Assembly: GCA_902765395.1 (NCBI GenBank)
Contig: CACWZP010000018.1
Span: 1-62,356, forward strand
DNA: 62,356 bases
Direction: 5' to 3'
Source: an uncultured Eubacteriales bacterium
GTDB lineage: Bacteria; Bacillota; Clostridia; Christensenellales; Aristaeellaceae
Part shown: positions 8,195-18,747 of the stretch, piece by piece
Numbering within the stretch: position 1 is the first letter of the stretch
Layout: each line of letters opens with the position of its first letter
Made by a program: the position numbers and the translations under genes
Notes under the pieces: model-generated
What the model was told of the DNA's origin: nothing
Database searches by the model: none
The model's input: the letters and a program-made list of their open reading frames with translations, nothing else

Positions 8195-9354
8195 TCCTCC
8201 GGCCCGCACGCGGGGCCAATGAGACGCGGCGCACCGCCGCGCAGAGAGATACCGGCCGTGGGCTGTTCCGCGGCATCGACAAGGGATTTGCCGCCACGTT
8301 CGTCCTGCTGATGCTGGTGGGGCTGGTGACGCTCTACGCCGCCAGCTACTACAACGCCCAGGACAACGGCGGCGCGCTCTCCGAGGTGACCAGCCAGCTC
8401 TTCGGCATCGCCGTGGGCGCGGCGGGCATGCTGGTGATATTGGGCATCGACTACCGGGCGCTGTCAAGACCCTGGCTGTGCGGCGGATTGCTGGCGGCCA
8501 GCTTTATCATGCTGGCGCTGGTGGCGATTCCCGGCATCGGCAGGATGCTGAACGGCTCGCGGCGCTGGCTGCGGCTGGGGCCGGTCAGCTTCCAGCCGTC
8601 GGAGCTGGCAAAGTACTCCATGATCGTCTACCTGGCCCGGGCGCTGAGCCAGAAGAACCGGGACGTGACCCGGTTCTTTGCGGGGCTCGTGCCGCTGTTC
8701 ATCCTGCCGGGGGCGATGTTCATGCTGATCCTGCTGCAGCCGAACCTGTCCACGGCGGGCAGCATACTGATCGTCACCGCCGTGATGGCGATGATCGCCG
8801 GGGCGCGCTGGCGGCACATGGGCCTGGTGGGCGCGGCCGGAGGCGTGCTGGGCACGTTCTATGCCCTGAGCGAGGGCTATCGCCGGGCAAGGCTGATGTC
8901 CTTTCGCCACCCCTTCGACTTCATGACCAACGAGGGCTACCAGCTGTCCCAGTCGCTGCTGGCCTTCGGCTCCGGCGGGCTGTTCGGAATGGGCATCGGC
9001 CAGGGGCGACAGAAGTTCGCCTTCCTGCCCTACCCAGAGTCGGACTTCATATTCGCCGTGGTGGGGGAGGACCTGGGCTGGGTGGGCTGCGTGGCGGTGT
9101 TGGCGCTGTTCGCCGCGTTCATCTATTTTGGACTGCGCGTGGCCATGCGCTGCGAGGACCGGTTCGGGAGCCTGCTGTCCGGCGGCATCGTGTGCATGAT
9201 CGGCGTGCAGTGCGTGCTGAACGTGGCCGTGGTCATCGGCATGATGCCCACCACCGGCCTGCCGCTGCCCTTCTTCAGCGCCGGCGGCACGTCCATTTCC
9301 ATCATCATGGCCGCCGTGGCGGTGGTGATGAACATATCCAAACGGAGGTCATAA
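8191..9354 (+). CDS. ftsW: FtsW, septal peptidoglycan glycosyltransferase (SEDS family)
   Basis: FtsW is a polytopic membrane protein of the SEDS family that polymerises lipid II into glycan strands at the septum with its partner class B PBP. The 387-residue protein has about ten membrane segments and the conserved C-terminal LPLPFFSAGGTS motif. It starts at a TTG overlapping the murD stop, with GGAGA 9 bases upstream; no in-frame ATG or GTG fits before the first membrane segment. It ends TAA-TG, overlapping ftsQ by one base. murG, murC and murB, often encoded here, are absent. Confidence 0.93.
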   Translation: MILRPARGANETRRTAAQRDTGRGLFRGIDKGFAATFVLLMLVGLVTLYAASYYNAQDNGGALSEVTSQLFGIAVGAAGMLVILGIDYRALSRPWLCGGLLAASFIMLALVAIPGIGRMLNGSRRWLRLGPVSFQPSELAKYSMIVYLARALSQKNRDVTRFFAGLVPLFILPGAMFMLILLQPNLSTAGSILIVTAVMAMIAGARWRHMGLVGAAGGVLGTFYALSEGYRRARLMSFRHPFDFMTNEGYQLSQSLLAFGSGGLFGMGIGQGRQKFAFLPYPESDFIFAVVGEDLGWVGCVAVLALFAAFIYFGLRVAMRCEDRFGSLLSGGIVCMIGVQCVLNVAVVIGMMPTTGLPLPFFSAGGTSISIIMAAVAVVMNISKRRS

Positions 9355-10229
9355 TGGCCAAAAGACGAAAGAAGAGCACCAGGCGATCCATCGCCCCGCT
9401 GGCAGTGTCCGTGGCGGTGTTCGTGCTGGCGCTGCTGTTGTTCACGAACGTGCTGTTCGTGGTGCGAGACGTGCAGGTGGTCGGCGCGGGCGAGGTGCCC
9501 GAGGCCGACGTGCGCCACCTGTCCGGCATCCGGCTGGGCTCGCGCATCTGGTCGGTGGACGCCGAGAAGGTGCGCCAGAGCGTGGAGAGCGACGGCCGCG
9601 TGGCCTTCGTGAGCCTGCACACGCGCCTGCCCAACACGGTGGTGCTGGAAGTGCGCCCCCGGAGCATGGATGCGGTGATCGTGCTGGGCGGCAAGATCCT
9701 GGCGCTGGATTCCGACGGCTACGTGGTGGCCACGGACGAGGTGCCGGAGAGCGGCGCGGTGTACGTCACCGGGCTGAAGGCCTCCTACTACACGCTGGGC
9801 CGCCAGCTGGACACCGCCGATGGCCGCGTCGCCGCCATGAAGGCGGTGGTGGAGGCGCTGAAGGCCCGGGGGGCCACGGGCTATGTTTCGGAGCTGAACG
9901 TGACCGACACCGCCGACCTGCGGGTGCTCACCCGCACGGGCATGACGGTGCTGCTGGGGGATACCGGGGATATGCTGAACAAGGTCACCTGGATGGCCGG
10001 GGCCCTGGCCGACCTGGAGGCCCGGGGCGAGACCACCGGCCAGCTGGACGTATCCAGCGGCACCAAGGCGGACTACGCGCCGCCCGCCCCCTCCGCCGAC
10101 GATGAGGAGGAGCAAGACGAGCCCGAGGCCGCGGAGGCGCCCGCCGGGCAGGTCTATTCCATCGACGGCGTGATCTACGTGGACGGCCAGCCCGTGGACG
10201 CTCAGCCCACGGAACAGCCCGCCAGTTAA
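9354..10229 (+). CDS. ftsQ: FtsQ/DivIB-type cell-division protein
   Basis: This is a bitopic divisome protein of 291 residues: a very basic cytoplasmic N-terminus, one membrane segment (about 14-36), a POTRA-like domain beginning VVRDVQVVGAGEV, a beta domain, and an acidic Ala/Pro/Glu-rich tail. FtsQ/DivIB scaffolds FtsL and DivIC outside the membrane. The ATG overlaps the ftsW stop by one base, and GGAGG lies 6 bases upstream. A longer open frame to the 5' side lies within ftsW and is not coding. Confidence 0.9.
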   Translation: MAKRRKKSTRRSIAPLAVSVAVFVLALLLFTNVLFVVRDVQVVGAGEVPEADVRHLSGIRLGSRIWSVDAEKVRQSVESDGRVAFVSLHTRLPNTVVLEVRPRSMDAVIVLGGKILALDSDGYVVATDEVPESGAVYVTGLKASYYTLGRQLDTADGRVAAMKAVVEALKARGATGYVSELNVTDTADLRVLTRTGMTVLLGDTGDMLNKVTWMAGALADLEARGETTGQLDVSSGTKADYAPPAPSADDEEEQDEPEAAEAPAGQVYSIDGVIYVDGQPVDAQPTEQPAS

Positions 10230-10320
10230 GAGAAGGCGGAGATCGTGTGACTTAACCTTGCCGTAAATTTGAAACTATTTTGAAAATCGCGGAAAAAGGC
10301 GAAAATCGGCGGTTTCCAAT

Positions 10321-10349
10321 TTGCATCCGGATGAAAATCCATGTATAAT
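10321..10349 (+). promoter_or_regulatory. ftsA promoter (-35 TTGCAT, -10 TATAAT, 17-bp spacer)
   Basis: TTGCAT (10321-10326) and TATAAT (10344-10349) are 17 bp apart in the 198-bp gap between ftsQ and ftsA. ftsA-ftsZ can therefore be transcribed independently of the mraZ promoter. Confidence 0.8.
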
Positions 10350-10427
10350 ACGTATAAGTTGGATAATCGGTACAAATGGATGAATATCCATCAGGGAACT
10401 TAGGAATAGGGTGGGTCGACTAAGTAT

Positions 10428-11615
10428 ATGAAAACGCAAATTGCTGCCATTGAGTTTGGAACCTCCAAAATCGTCACGGTGATTGCGCAGAGCGGCGGCA
10501 TGGACCGCCTGGACATCATCGGCTCGGGCACGGTGCCCTATGACGGCTATTCCGATGGCGATTGGAACACGCCGGGCCAGATGATCCAGCGCGTGCGCGA
10601 TTCCATCGCGGCGGCGGAGCTGGAGGCCAATTCCAAGATCAAGGAGATTTATGTGGGCGTCCCGGGCGAGTACATCCATGTGCGCGCTTGCGAGACCGAG
10701 GTGGAGCTGCCGGAAGGCATGGTGGACGAAGCGGCGATCAACGCCGTGCAGGACGCCGCCGCCGACAAGCTGAACATCGCCCAGGAGGGCGGGCTGGTGA
10801 TGCACCGCACGCCTTCGTGGTTCATCGTGGACGACGGCAAGAAGACCATGACCCCCGGCGGCCGCGGACAGCGGCTGAGGGCCATGACCACCTTCATCAT
10901 CGCCGACCCCCAGTTCATCGAGGATGTCACCGAGATGATCGGCCGCCAGAACATCACCATTCTGGGCTTCCTGTCCTGCTCGCTGGGCGAGAGCCTGCTG
11001 GTGCTGAGCCTGGAGGAGCGCGACCGGGCCGCGATGCTGATCGACGTGGGCTACCTGAACACCGAGATCAGCGTGGTGGAGGGCGACGCCATCATCTATC
11101 ACGCCATACTGCCCCGGGGCGGCGGCCACATCACGGCCGACTTGGCCACCCAGCTGCGCATACCGATGCGCGCCGCGGAGCAGATTAAGCGGGGCTACGT
11201 GTTCAACCCCGACGAGTTCGACGCCAACTCCTTCTCCGAAGTCTATGACGAGCGCGGTCGCCGCATGACCTTCCCCCGGGAACAGGTCAGCAAGATCGTG
11301 GAGGAGAGCTTCGGCGAGATCGCCGGCATGATCGACATGACCCTGCGCAACGACGCGGAGGCCCTGCTGGGCAAGAAGTCCCAGGTGTTCCTCACCGGCG
11401 GCGGCATCGCCCTGATGCGCGGCGCGCGGGAGGCCCTGGCGGCGAAGATCAACCGGCCCGTGAAGGTTTCCGCCGCGAAATCCTCCAAGCTGAACAGCCC
11501 CGTGTTCTCGGCTTCGCTGGGACTGGCGGATCTGGTGTTCGACTCTATCGAGCGCCAGGGCGGCGAGGATGAAAACCTGGGCAGCCGCCTCAAGAGCCTG
11601 TTCGGCCGCGGATAA
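10428..11615 (+). CDS. ftsA: FtsA, actin-like cell-division protein
   Basis: FtsA is an actin-fold ATPase that tethers FtsZ filaments to the membrane and recruits the divisome. The 395-residue protein has the phosphate-1 motif (IEFGTSKI) near the N-terminus, the phosphate-2 region (LIDVGYLNTEIS), the adenosine motif (VFLTGGGIAL) and a C-terminal amphipathic helix (GSRLKSLFGRG) that fits the membrane-targeting sequence. No strong ribosome site is seen (AGGGTGGG about 14 bases upstream). It has its own promoter and lies 54 bases before ftsZ. Confidence 0.93.
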   Translation: MKTQIAAIEFGTSKIVTVIAQSGGMDRLDIIGSGTVPYDGYSDGDWNTPGQMIQRVRDSIAAAELEANSKIKEIYVGVPGEYIHVRACETEVELPEGMVDEAAINAVQDAAADKLNIAQEGGLVMHRTPSWFIVDDGKKTMTPGGRGQRLRAMTTFIIADPQFIEDVTEMIGRQNITILGFLSCSLGESLLVLSLEERDRAAMLIDVGYLNTEISVVEGDAIIYHAILPRGGGHITADLATQLRIPMRAAEQIKRGYVFNPDEFDANSFSEVYDERGRRMTFPREQVSKIVEESFGEIAGMIDMTLRNDAEALLGKKSQVFLTGGGIALMRGAREALAAKINRPVKVSAAKSSKLNSPVFSASLGLADLVFDSIERQGGEDENLGSRLKSLFGRG

Positions 11616-11669
11616 CGAAAGCAACTTACACACATATACGGACAAATACATTGACGAGGGGGATGCCTT

Positions 11670-12974
<1,305 letters not shown>

Positions 12975-13028
12975 GCCATCCCGGACGAGGGTAAGACCAA
13001 ACCCGACTGACGTCGGTTCATACGACAA

Positions 13029-13072
13029 AAAACAGGCCAAAGTCTGAAAAAACAGACCGAGGCCTGTTTTCT
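13029..13072. terminator. Terminator after ftsZ
   Basis: AAAACAGGCC (13029-13038) pairs with GGCCTGTTTT (13061-13070), with an inner AGTCTG/CAGAC stem. The A and T runs on either side allow termination in both directions. It ends the dcw cluster and directly precedes the pth promoter. Confidence 0.8.
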
Positions 13073-13074
13073 AC

Positions 13075-13104
13075 TTGACAATACCGAGGTCGGGAATGTA
13101 CAAT
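13075..13104 (+). promoter_or_regulatory. pth promoter (TTGACA, 18 bp, TACAAT)
   Basis: A consensus -35 (13075-13080) lies 18 bp before TACAAT (13099-13104), about 37 bases upstream of the pth start. Confidence 0.75.
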
Positions 13105-13140
13105 GGTCGGAAGAGGACGATTCCATTTGGAGGACGCAAG

Positions 13141-13713
13141 ATGTATCTGATCGTTGGCCTGGGCAACCCGGGCCGGAAATACCAGCACACCCGCCACAAC
13201 GTGGGTTTCGACGTGACGGAGGTGCTCAGCCAGAAATACGACATCCCCATCGTGAAGCTGCACTGCAAGGCCGCCGTGGGCGAGGGCCGAATCCGCGGGC
13301 AGCGGGTGGCCATCTGCCAGCCCCAGACCTTCATGAACCTCTCCGGCGAGAGCGTGGTGCAGCTGGTCAACTGGTACAAGCCCGAGGACGACCACCTGAT
13401 CGTGGTCTATGACGACGTGGACCTGCCCGAGGGCAAGCTGCGCTTCCGCCCCAGCGGCAGTGCCGGCACCCACAACGGCATGCGCAATATCATCTATCTG
13501 CTGGGACGGGACAACTTTCCCCGGGTGCGGGTGGGCATCGGTCGGCCCGCCGAGGGCTGGGACATGAAGGACTGGGTGCTGTCCGGCTACGAGAGCAAGG
13601 AGCTGCGCCAGACCATGTTCGACGCCTACGTGGGCGCCGCCGACGTGATCGCCGAGCTGATCGAAAACGGCGTGGACGCCGCCCGGCAGCTGGTGGGGAA
13701 ACTGAATGGATAA
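13141..13713 (+). CDS. pth: Peptidyl-tRNA hydrolase
   Basis: Pth releases tRNA from peptidyl-tRNA that drops off ribosomes. The 190-residue protein begins with the family hallmark YLIVGLGNPG and has the catalytic histidine at position 19 (TRHNVGFD), the YDDVDLPEGK motif and GSAGTHNGMR. The ATG at 13141 has GGAGG upstream; an open frame extending 22 codons further overlaps the promoter and is rejected. mfd follows after a heptamer-repeat hairpin, an order common in Firmicutes (pth then mfd). Confidence 0.97.
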   Translation: MYLIVGLGNPGRKYQHTRHNVGFDVTEVLSQKYDIPIVKLHCKAAVGEGRIRGQRVAICQPQTFMNLSGESVVQLVNWYKPEDDHLIVVYDDVDLPEGKLRFRPSGSAGTHNGMRNIIYLLGRDNFPRVRVGIGRPAEGWDMKDWVLSGYESKELRQTMFDAYVGAADVIAELIENGVDAARQLVGKLNG

Positions 13714-13819
13714 TGAGGAATGAGAAATGAGGAGTGAAGAAAGCGGTTCTGCATTGAATCAAACAAATCCACAGGATTTGTACCGCCATTCCTAATTCCT
13801 CATACCTCATTCCTAATTT
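13711..13819. repeat. Heptamer-repeat inverted element, copy 2
   Basis: The left arm AATGAGG-AATGAGA-AATGAGG (13713-13733) pairs imperfectly with the right arm built of CATTCCT and AATTCCT heptamers (13791-13819). The centre holds CAAATCC-ACA-GGATTTG, a hairpin matching the centre of the 6658 element. It fills the pth-mfd gap. Confidence 0.75.
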
Positions 13820-13827
13820 GGAGCAAT

Positions 13828-16800
13828 ATGCAAGACACCAACTGGAACCTGAACTGCCTGTTTGAACCGATGGAGGGCCTGCCGGCCTTCCGGGAGCTGA
13901 CGCGCGCGCTGAAGAAGCCGGGCGTCTGTTCCGCATACGGCCCGGACGACGCCCAGCGGGCGCACGTTCTGGCGGCGGCGGCCCGGAAGCTGGAGCGGCC
14001 GCTGCTGGTGATCGAGCCCAACGACCAGGCCGCGGCCCGCATGACCGAGGATTTGAACGTGCTGCTCTCCGGCGCGGCGCGGCACCTGCCCGCCCGGGAC
14101 ATCACGTTTTTGAAGAGCGCCGCCTCCAGCCGCGACCTGTCCATGCGCCGCATCGAGGCCCTGGGCGACTGCCTGACGGGCCATGTGAAGGCACTGGTGG
14201 TGGCGGCGGACGCCATGCTGTTCCGGCTGGCCCCGGCGGCGGAATTCGACGCGCGGATCATCGAGCTTTCCGAGGGCGCCACCATGGAGCCCGCCGAGCT
14301 GATGGAAAAGCTCACCGCCGCGGGCTACGAGCGCGTGCACCTGGTGGAGGCCAGGGGCCAGTGCGCCCTGCGCGGCGGCATACTGGACGTGTATCCCGTG
14401 GGCGGCCCCAGCGCTCTGCGCGTGGAATTCTTCGACGATGAGATCGACTCCATCCGTTCCTTCGATGTGCTGACCCAGCGCTCCATCTCCCGCAGGGCGA
14501 GCCTCAAGCTGTACCCGGCCCAGGAGATCCTGCTGGGCGGCGAAGCGCGGGACAGGGCGGTGGAAGCCCTGCGGGGCATGCTGGAGGGCGGCCTGGGCAG
14601 CGCCGCGGCGGACCGCCAGCAGAAGATCGAGCAGGAGTTCAACCTGATTCCCTTCGACGAGTTTTTGAAGCTGACCCGCGAGGAAGAGGAGGACGAGGGC
14701 GAGGACGCCCCCAAGCCCCGGAAGAAGGGCGCCAAGAGCGCTGTGGTGCAGATGCCCGCCCGGGTGACGGTGGGCTCGGCGCTGCGCCGCAATTATGAGA
14801 ACGTGCTGGAGGCTCTGCGCACGGGCCGGGTACCCGACGGCGCGGATTCGCTGCTGCCGGTGCTGCTGGACTACGGCCAGACCCCGGCAGACTACCTGGA
14901 CAACCCCATCATCGTGTTCGACCAGCCCGAGAGGCTGCGGGAGCGCTGCGAGAACCGCTTCCTGGAGTTCAGGGAGCGCTTCGAGGCCGCGCTGGAGCGC
15001 CAGGAGGCCCTGCCGGCCCAGGCGGCGCTGCTGATGAGCTATGACGAGCTGCTGAAGAAGCTGGAGGGGAAGACCACCCTCCTGACCAACATGTTCCTGC
15101 GCACCGAGCAGGATTTCAAGCCCAAGGCGCTGATCCAGTTCGAGTGCCGCAACTCCGCGGCCTACCAGGGCAACGTGAAGGAGCTGGCCCGGGACCTGAA
15201 CCGCTGGAAGGAGGACGGCTGGACCGTCGCGCTGCTGGCGGGCGGCACCGCCCGGGGCGAGCGCCTGCAGGGGGCGATCACCACCCAGGGCAGCGCCGCG
15301 CCGTTTGTGACGGAGATCCCGAAGGCGCTCACCCCCGGCGAGCCGCTGATCTTCCCGCTGACGCTGAACCGGGGCTTCCTGTATCCCGGTATCAAGTTCG
15401 CCGTGGTGGCGGAGTCGGACATCTACGGCGTCAACCGCCAGAAGAGCCGCAGCCGCGCCAACACCGGCGAGAAGATCGCCGCCTTCACGGACCTGAAGGT
15501 GGGGGACTACGTCGTCCACGAGAACCACGGCATCGGCCAGTACATGGGCATGGTGCGCCTGGCCAGCGACGGCACCTACCGGGATTTCCTGCACATCCGC
15601 TACCAGGGCAGCGACAAGCTGTATGTGCCCACGGACCAGCTGGACCGGGTGCAGAAGTACATCGGCAGCGAGGGCGAGGCCCCGAAGCTGAACCGGCTGT
15701 CCGGCGGCGAGTGGCAGAAGCAGAAGAGCAAGGTGCGCCAGAGCATCCAGGCCATCGCGGGGGATCTTTTAAAGCTCTATGCCCAGCGGGAGTCCATCCC
15801 CGGCTATGCCTTCGACCCGGACACCCCCTGGCAGCGGGAGTTTGAGGACGGCTTCCCCTATGAGGAGACGCCGGACCAGCTGGCCGCCATCGAGGACATC
15901 AAGCGGGACATGGAGAAGCCCAAGATCATGGATCGGCTGCTGTGCGGCGACGTGGGCTACGGCAAGACCGAGGTGGCCCTGCGCGCCATATTCAAGTGCG
16001 TGATGAGCGGCAAGCAGGCCGCCATGCTGGCCCCGACCACGATCCTGGTGCAGCAGCATTACGCCACGATGCTGAACCGCTTTGCGGGCTTCCCCATCCG
16101 GGTGGAGACCATCAGCCGCTTCAAGACCGCCGCCGAGCAGAAGCAGATCCTCGAGAAGCTGAAATCCGGCGAGCTGGACGTGGTGGTGGGCACCCATCGG
16201 CTGCTGGCCAAGGACGTGCAGTTCAAGGACCTGGGCCTGCTGGTGGTGGACGAGGAGCAGCGCTTCGGCGTCACCCACAAGGAGGCCATCAAGCAGATGA
16301 AGCGCTCGGTGGACGTGCTGACCCTGACGGCCACGCCCATCCCGCGCACGCTGCACATGTCCATGGTGGGCATCAGGGATATGTCCCTGCTGCAATCCCC
16401 GCCGGAGGAGCGCTATCCGGTGCAGACCTATGTGGTGGAATACTCCGACGGCCTGGTGCGCGACGCCATCCTGCGGGAGCTGTCCCGGGGCGGCCAGGTG
16501 TACGTGCTGCACAACCGGGTGCAGACCATCGAGATGATGTATACCCGCCTGAAGAAGCTGGTGCCCGAGGCGCGCATCGCCATCGGCCACGGCCAGATGC
16601 GCGAGCACGCGCTGGAGGACGTGATGCTGGACTTCTACGACGGCAAGTTCGACGTGCTGCTGTGCACCACCATCATCGAAGCGGGACTGGACGTGCCCCG
16701 GGCGAACACGCTGATCGTCTGCGACGCGGACCGCTTCGGCCTCAGCCAGCTCTACCAGCTGCGTGGCCGCGTGGGCCGCAGCAACCGCCTGGCCTATGCC

Positions 16801-17541
16801 TATCTGACGGTGAACCCCAGCAAGGTGCTCACCGAGGCCGCTGACAAGCGGCTGAACGCCATCCGGGAGTTCACCGAGTTCGGCTCCGGCTTCCGCGTGG
16901 CCATGCGGGATCTGGAGATCCGCGGCGCGGGCAACCTGCTGGGCAGCGAACAGAGCGGCTTCATGGCCTCCGTGGGCTATGATCTGTACGTGAAGATGAT
17001 CGAGGAGACCGTGCGCCAGATGCGGGGCGACACCGCCCTGGACGACATCGAGACTCGGGTGGACCTGAAGATCGATGCCTACCTGCCCCAGGAGTATATC
17101 GCCAACGACCTGCTTCGGGTGGAGATGTACAAGAAGATCGCCTCCATCCGAAACCGCGAGAACCGGGACGATTTGACCGACGAGCTGATCGACCGCTTCG
17201 GCGACCCGAACCGGCCCGTGATGAACCTGATCGACATCGCTCACCTGAAGGCGCTGTGCGCGCGCATGGGCATCGACTACGTGACCATGCGGGGCGACGA
17301 ATTGATGATGCGCTTCTCCATGTCCGCCGACATCGACCCCGTGCGCACCATCACCGCCCTGAAGGGCTTTCCCCGGTACCTGCGCCTCAAGCCCATCAAC
17401 CCCATGGAGGTCTATTACTACGAGCGCGGCAAGGAGCCGGAGGAGCTGCTCCGCGGCGCCGTGAAGGTGATGGAGGACGTCGTGGCGCGGTTTGAGGAGA
17501 TCGGAGAGACGAGGGAACAGGGGACAGGGAACAGAGAGTAG
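13828..17541 (+). CDS. mfd: Mfd, transcription-repair coupling factor
   Basis: Mfd is a DNA translocase that removes RNA polymerase stalled at lesions and recruits UvrA. The 1237-residue protein has a UvrB-like N-terminal half, an acidic/basic insertion near 285-320 (EEEEDEGED, then PRKKG), an RNA-polymerase-interacting domain near 555-625 (VGDYVVHENHGIGQY), helicase domains with Walker A Gly707-D-V-G-Y-G-K-Thr714 and Asp808-E-E-Gln811, and a C-terminal TRCF domain. The last residues (EQGTGNRE) are encoded by a heptamer repeat that has extended the gene; similar tails end two nearby genes. Confidence 0.97.
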   Translation: MQDTNWNLNCLFEPMEGLPAFRELTRALKKPGVCSAYGPDDAQRAHVLAAAARKLERPLLVIEPNDQAAARMTEDLNVLLSGAARHLPARDITFLKSAASSRDLSMRRIEALGDCLTGHVKALVVAADAMLFRLAPAAEFDARIIELSEGATMEPAELMEKLTAAGYERVHLVEARGQCALRGGILDVYPVGGPSALRVEFFDDEIDSIRSFDVLTQRSISRRASLKLYPAQEILLGGEARDRAVEALRGMLEGGLGSAAADRQQKIEQEFNLIPFDEFLKLTREEEEDEGEDAPKPRKKGAKSAVVQMPARVTVGSALRRNYENVLEALRTGRVPDGADSLLPVLLDYGQTPADYLDNPIIVFDQPERLRERCENRFLEFRERFEAALERQEALPAQAALLMSYDELLKKLEGKTTLLTNMFLRTEQDFKPKALIQFECRNSAAYQGNVKELARDLNRWKEDGWTVALLAGGTARGERLQGAITTQGSAAPFVTEIPKALTPGEPLIFPLTLNRGFLYPGIKFAVVAESDIYGVNRQKSRSRANTGEKIAAFTDLKVGDYVVHENHGIGQYMGMVRLASDGTYRDFLHIRYQGSDKLYVPTDQLDRVQKYIGSEGEAPKLNRLSGGEWQKQKSKVRQSIQAIAGDLLKLYAQRESIPGYAFDPDTPWQREFEDGFPYEETPDQLAAIEDIKRDMEKPKIMDRLLCGDVGYGKTEVALRAIFKCVMSGKQAAMLAPTTILVQQHYATMLNRFAGFPIRVETISRFKTAAEQKQILEKLKSGELDVVVGTHRLLAKDVQFKDLGLLVVDEEQRFGVTHKEAIKQMKRSVDVLTLTATPIPRTLHMSMVGIRDMSLLQSPPEERYPVQTYVVEYSDGLVRDAILRELSRGGQVYVLHNRVQTIEMMYTRLKKLVPEARIAIGHGQMREHALEDVMLDFYDGKFDVLLCTTIIEAGLDVPRANTLIVCDADRFGLSQLYQLRGRVGRSNRLAYAYLTVNPSKVLTEAADKRLNAIREFTEFGSGFRVAMRDLEIRGAGNLLGSEQSGFMASVGYDLYVKMIEETVRQMRGDTALDDIETRVDLKIDAYLPQEYIANDLLRVEMYKKIASIRNRENRDDLTDELIDRFGDPNRPVMNLIDIAHLKALCARMGIDYVTMRGDELMMRFSMSADIDPVRTITALKGFPRYLRLKPINPMEVYYYERGKEPEELLRGAVKVMEDVVARFEEIGETREQGTGNRE

Positions 17542-17553
17542 GGAGTAGGAATA
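17512..17553 (+). repeat. Heptamer repeat, single arm, extending mfd
   Basis: Units of the type GGGAACA, GGGGACA and GGGAGTA run with a 7-base period from inside the last codons of mfd into the spacer. There is no obvious opposite arm. Confidence 0.7.
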
Positions 17554-17585
17554 GTGGACGCTTGTCCCTTGCTTCCCCGTGTTGG

Positions 17586-17604
17586 GGGCGGCGTTGCGCC
17601 GCCC
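17586..17604. repeat. GC-hairpin repeat (GGGCGGCG-TTG-CGCCGCCC)
   Basis: This is a perfect 8-bp palindrome with a 3-base loop. Related hairpins occur near 163, 25947 and 53706, so it is a dispersed family. It sits between mfd and the HD-domain gene. Confidence 0.65.
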
Positions 17605-17610
17605 GCCCAA

Positions 17611-17660
17611 AGCCTCCCCATCGCAATGGGGAAGGTGGCGCGCAGTGCCGGCGGGGCACC
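17611..17660 (+). repeat. Dispersed double-hairpin repeat, copy b
   Basis: GCCTCCCC-ATCGCAAT-GGGGAAGG, then TGGCGCGCAGTGCC and GGCGGGG. It is the plus-orientation form of the element at 109 and 62254. Confidence 0.65.
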
Positions 17661-17694
17661 TGTTTCCAACGAAGCCTGCCTGAAAGGAGCCAGT

Positions 17695-18213
17695 ATGCAG
17701 ACCATTGCCCAACTGATGGAAAAAATGATCGCCTTCTCAGAGGGCAACATCCACGACATCGACCACTTTGTGCGCGTGTGGAACTACGCCAGAACCATCG
17801 CGGAGCTGGAGCATGTGGACGCGGACACCCGCTTTGTGCTGGAGGTGGCCGCCATCGTCCACGACATCGCCTGCCCGCTGTGCCGGGAAAAGTACGGCAA
17901 CACCAACGGCAGGCACCAGGAGGCCGAGGGCGCGCCCATGGCGGCGGCGTTCCTCGCGGACTCCGGCATGACCGAAACGCAAATCGAGCGCGTGGCGTAT
18001 CTGGTGGGCCATCACCACACCTTCACCGAAATCGACGGCATCGACTACCAGATCCTGATCGAGGCCGATTACATCGCCAACGCCACCGAAAACGGCTGGT
18101 CCGGCGACAATGTGCGCAACTTTGTCGGAAAGTACTTCGCCACGGCGGCGGGCAAGCGGCTGGTGGCGGAGATATTCAGGGAACAGGGGACAGGGAACAG
18201 GGAACCGGATTAG
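17695..18213 (+). CDS. HD-domain phosphohydrolase, small
   Basis: A soluble 172-residue HD-superfamily protein, probably a metal-dependent phosphohydrolase of unknown substrate. His24 (DIDHFVRV) and the His56-Asp57 doublet (AAIVHDIA) are visible, with a further histidine cluster (GHHHTF) in the second half. The start is the ATG at 17695, preceded by AAAGGAG; an upstream extension of 47 codons would be translated repeat sequence. The C-terminal EQGTGNREPD comes from another heptamer repeat. It lies in a same-strand run of small enzymes after mfd; the context does not reveal the substrate. Confidence 0.8.
   Translation: MQTIAQLMEKMIAFSEGNIHDIDHFVRVWNYARTIAELEHVDADTRFVLEVAAIVHDIACPLCREKYGNTNGRHQEAEGAPMAAAFLADSGMTETQIERVAYLVGHHHTFTEIDGIDYQILIEADYIANATENGWSGDNVRNFVGKYFATAAGKRLVAEIFREQGTGNREPD
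18178..18207 (+). repeat. Heptamer repeat extending the HD-domain gene
   Basis: AGGGAAC-AGGGGAC-AGGGAAC-AGGGAAC overlaps the last codons of the HD gene and its stop region. It matches the units at the end of mfd. Confidence 0.7.
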
Positions 18214-18230
18214 CTGTTGCCGCCCAACCC

Positions 18231-18280
18231 GAGGCCTCCCCTGTGCAAGGGGAGGTGGCGCGCAGCGCCGGAGGGGCGCC
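18231..18280 (+). repeat. Dispersed double-hairpin repeat, copy c
   Basis: GGCCTCCCC-TGTGCAA-GGGGAGG, then TGGCGCGCAGCGCCGGAGGGG. It is nearly the same as copy b, 620 bases upstream. It fills most of the gap before the GNAT gene. Confidence 0.65.
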
Positions 18281-18317
18281 CATTTCCCCTTCATGCCCCA
18301 ACCTGAAAGGAGCCTAT

Positions 18318-18746
18318 ATGCTGACCATCGCGCCTGAACGCCTCACCGCCGGGGCATACATCGACTTTTTGAAGCGCACCGACCTGGGCAGCCAGTACCC
18401 GGCGGAGCGCTTCGAGGCGCGCATCGAAAAGCTGGTGAAGAACGTCCCCATCAGCCTCACCGCCCGGGAGGACGGCCGTCTGGTGGGCGTGCTGTTCGGC
18501 ATCACGGACTTCGCCTACTGGCTGTTCATCACCGACCTGGGCGTGGACCGGGACTTCGTGGGCCGGGGCATCGGCAAAAGGCTGATGGCCGCGGCGCTCG
18601 AGGCCGCCGGCGGCGCGGACGACATCATCGTCTACACCTGCGCCAACGAGAATGCCGTGGGCTTCTATGAGAAGCTGGGCATGCGGACCGCCGACGACGT
18701 GATGGTCTACAACCGGGTGCAGTGGACGGACTTCACGGTGAAGTGA
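18318..18746 (+). CDS. GNAT-family N-acetyltransferase
   Basis: A 142-residue acetyl-CoA-dependent acetyltransferase. The acetyl-CoA pyrophosphate-binding segment RDFVGRGIGKRLM and the later ENAVGFYEKLGMR are typical GNAT motifs. The substrate is not predictable. The ATG at 18318 follows AAAGGAGCC. Its stop is one base before the Nudix gene, so the two are probably cotranscribed and coupled. Confidence 0.88.
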   Translation: MLTIAPERLTAGAYIDFLKRTDLGSQYPAERFEARIEKLVKNVPISLTAREDGRLVGVLFGITDFAYWLFITDLGVDRDFVGRGIGKRLMAAALEAAGGADDIIVYTCANENAVGFYEKLGMRTADDVMVYNRVQWTDFTVK

Positions 18747-18747
18747 T

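Noticed and set aside
10230-10427. A riboswitch in the ftsQ-ftsA gap
   Set aside because: No conserved riboswitch core or terminator; the promoter lies too close to ftsA to leave a long leader.
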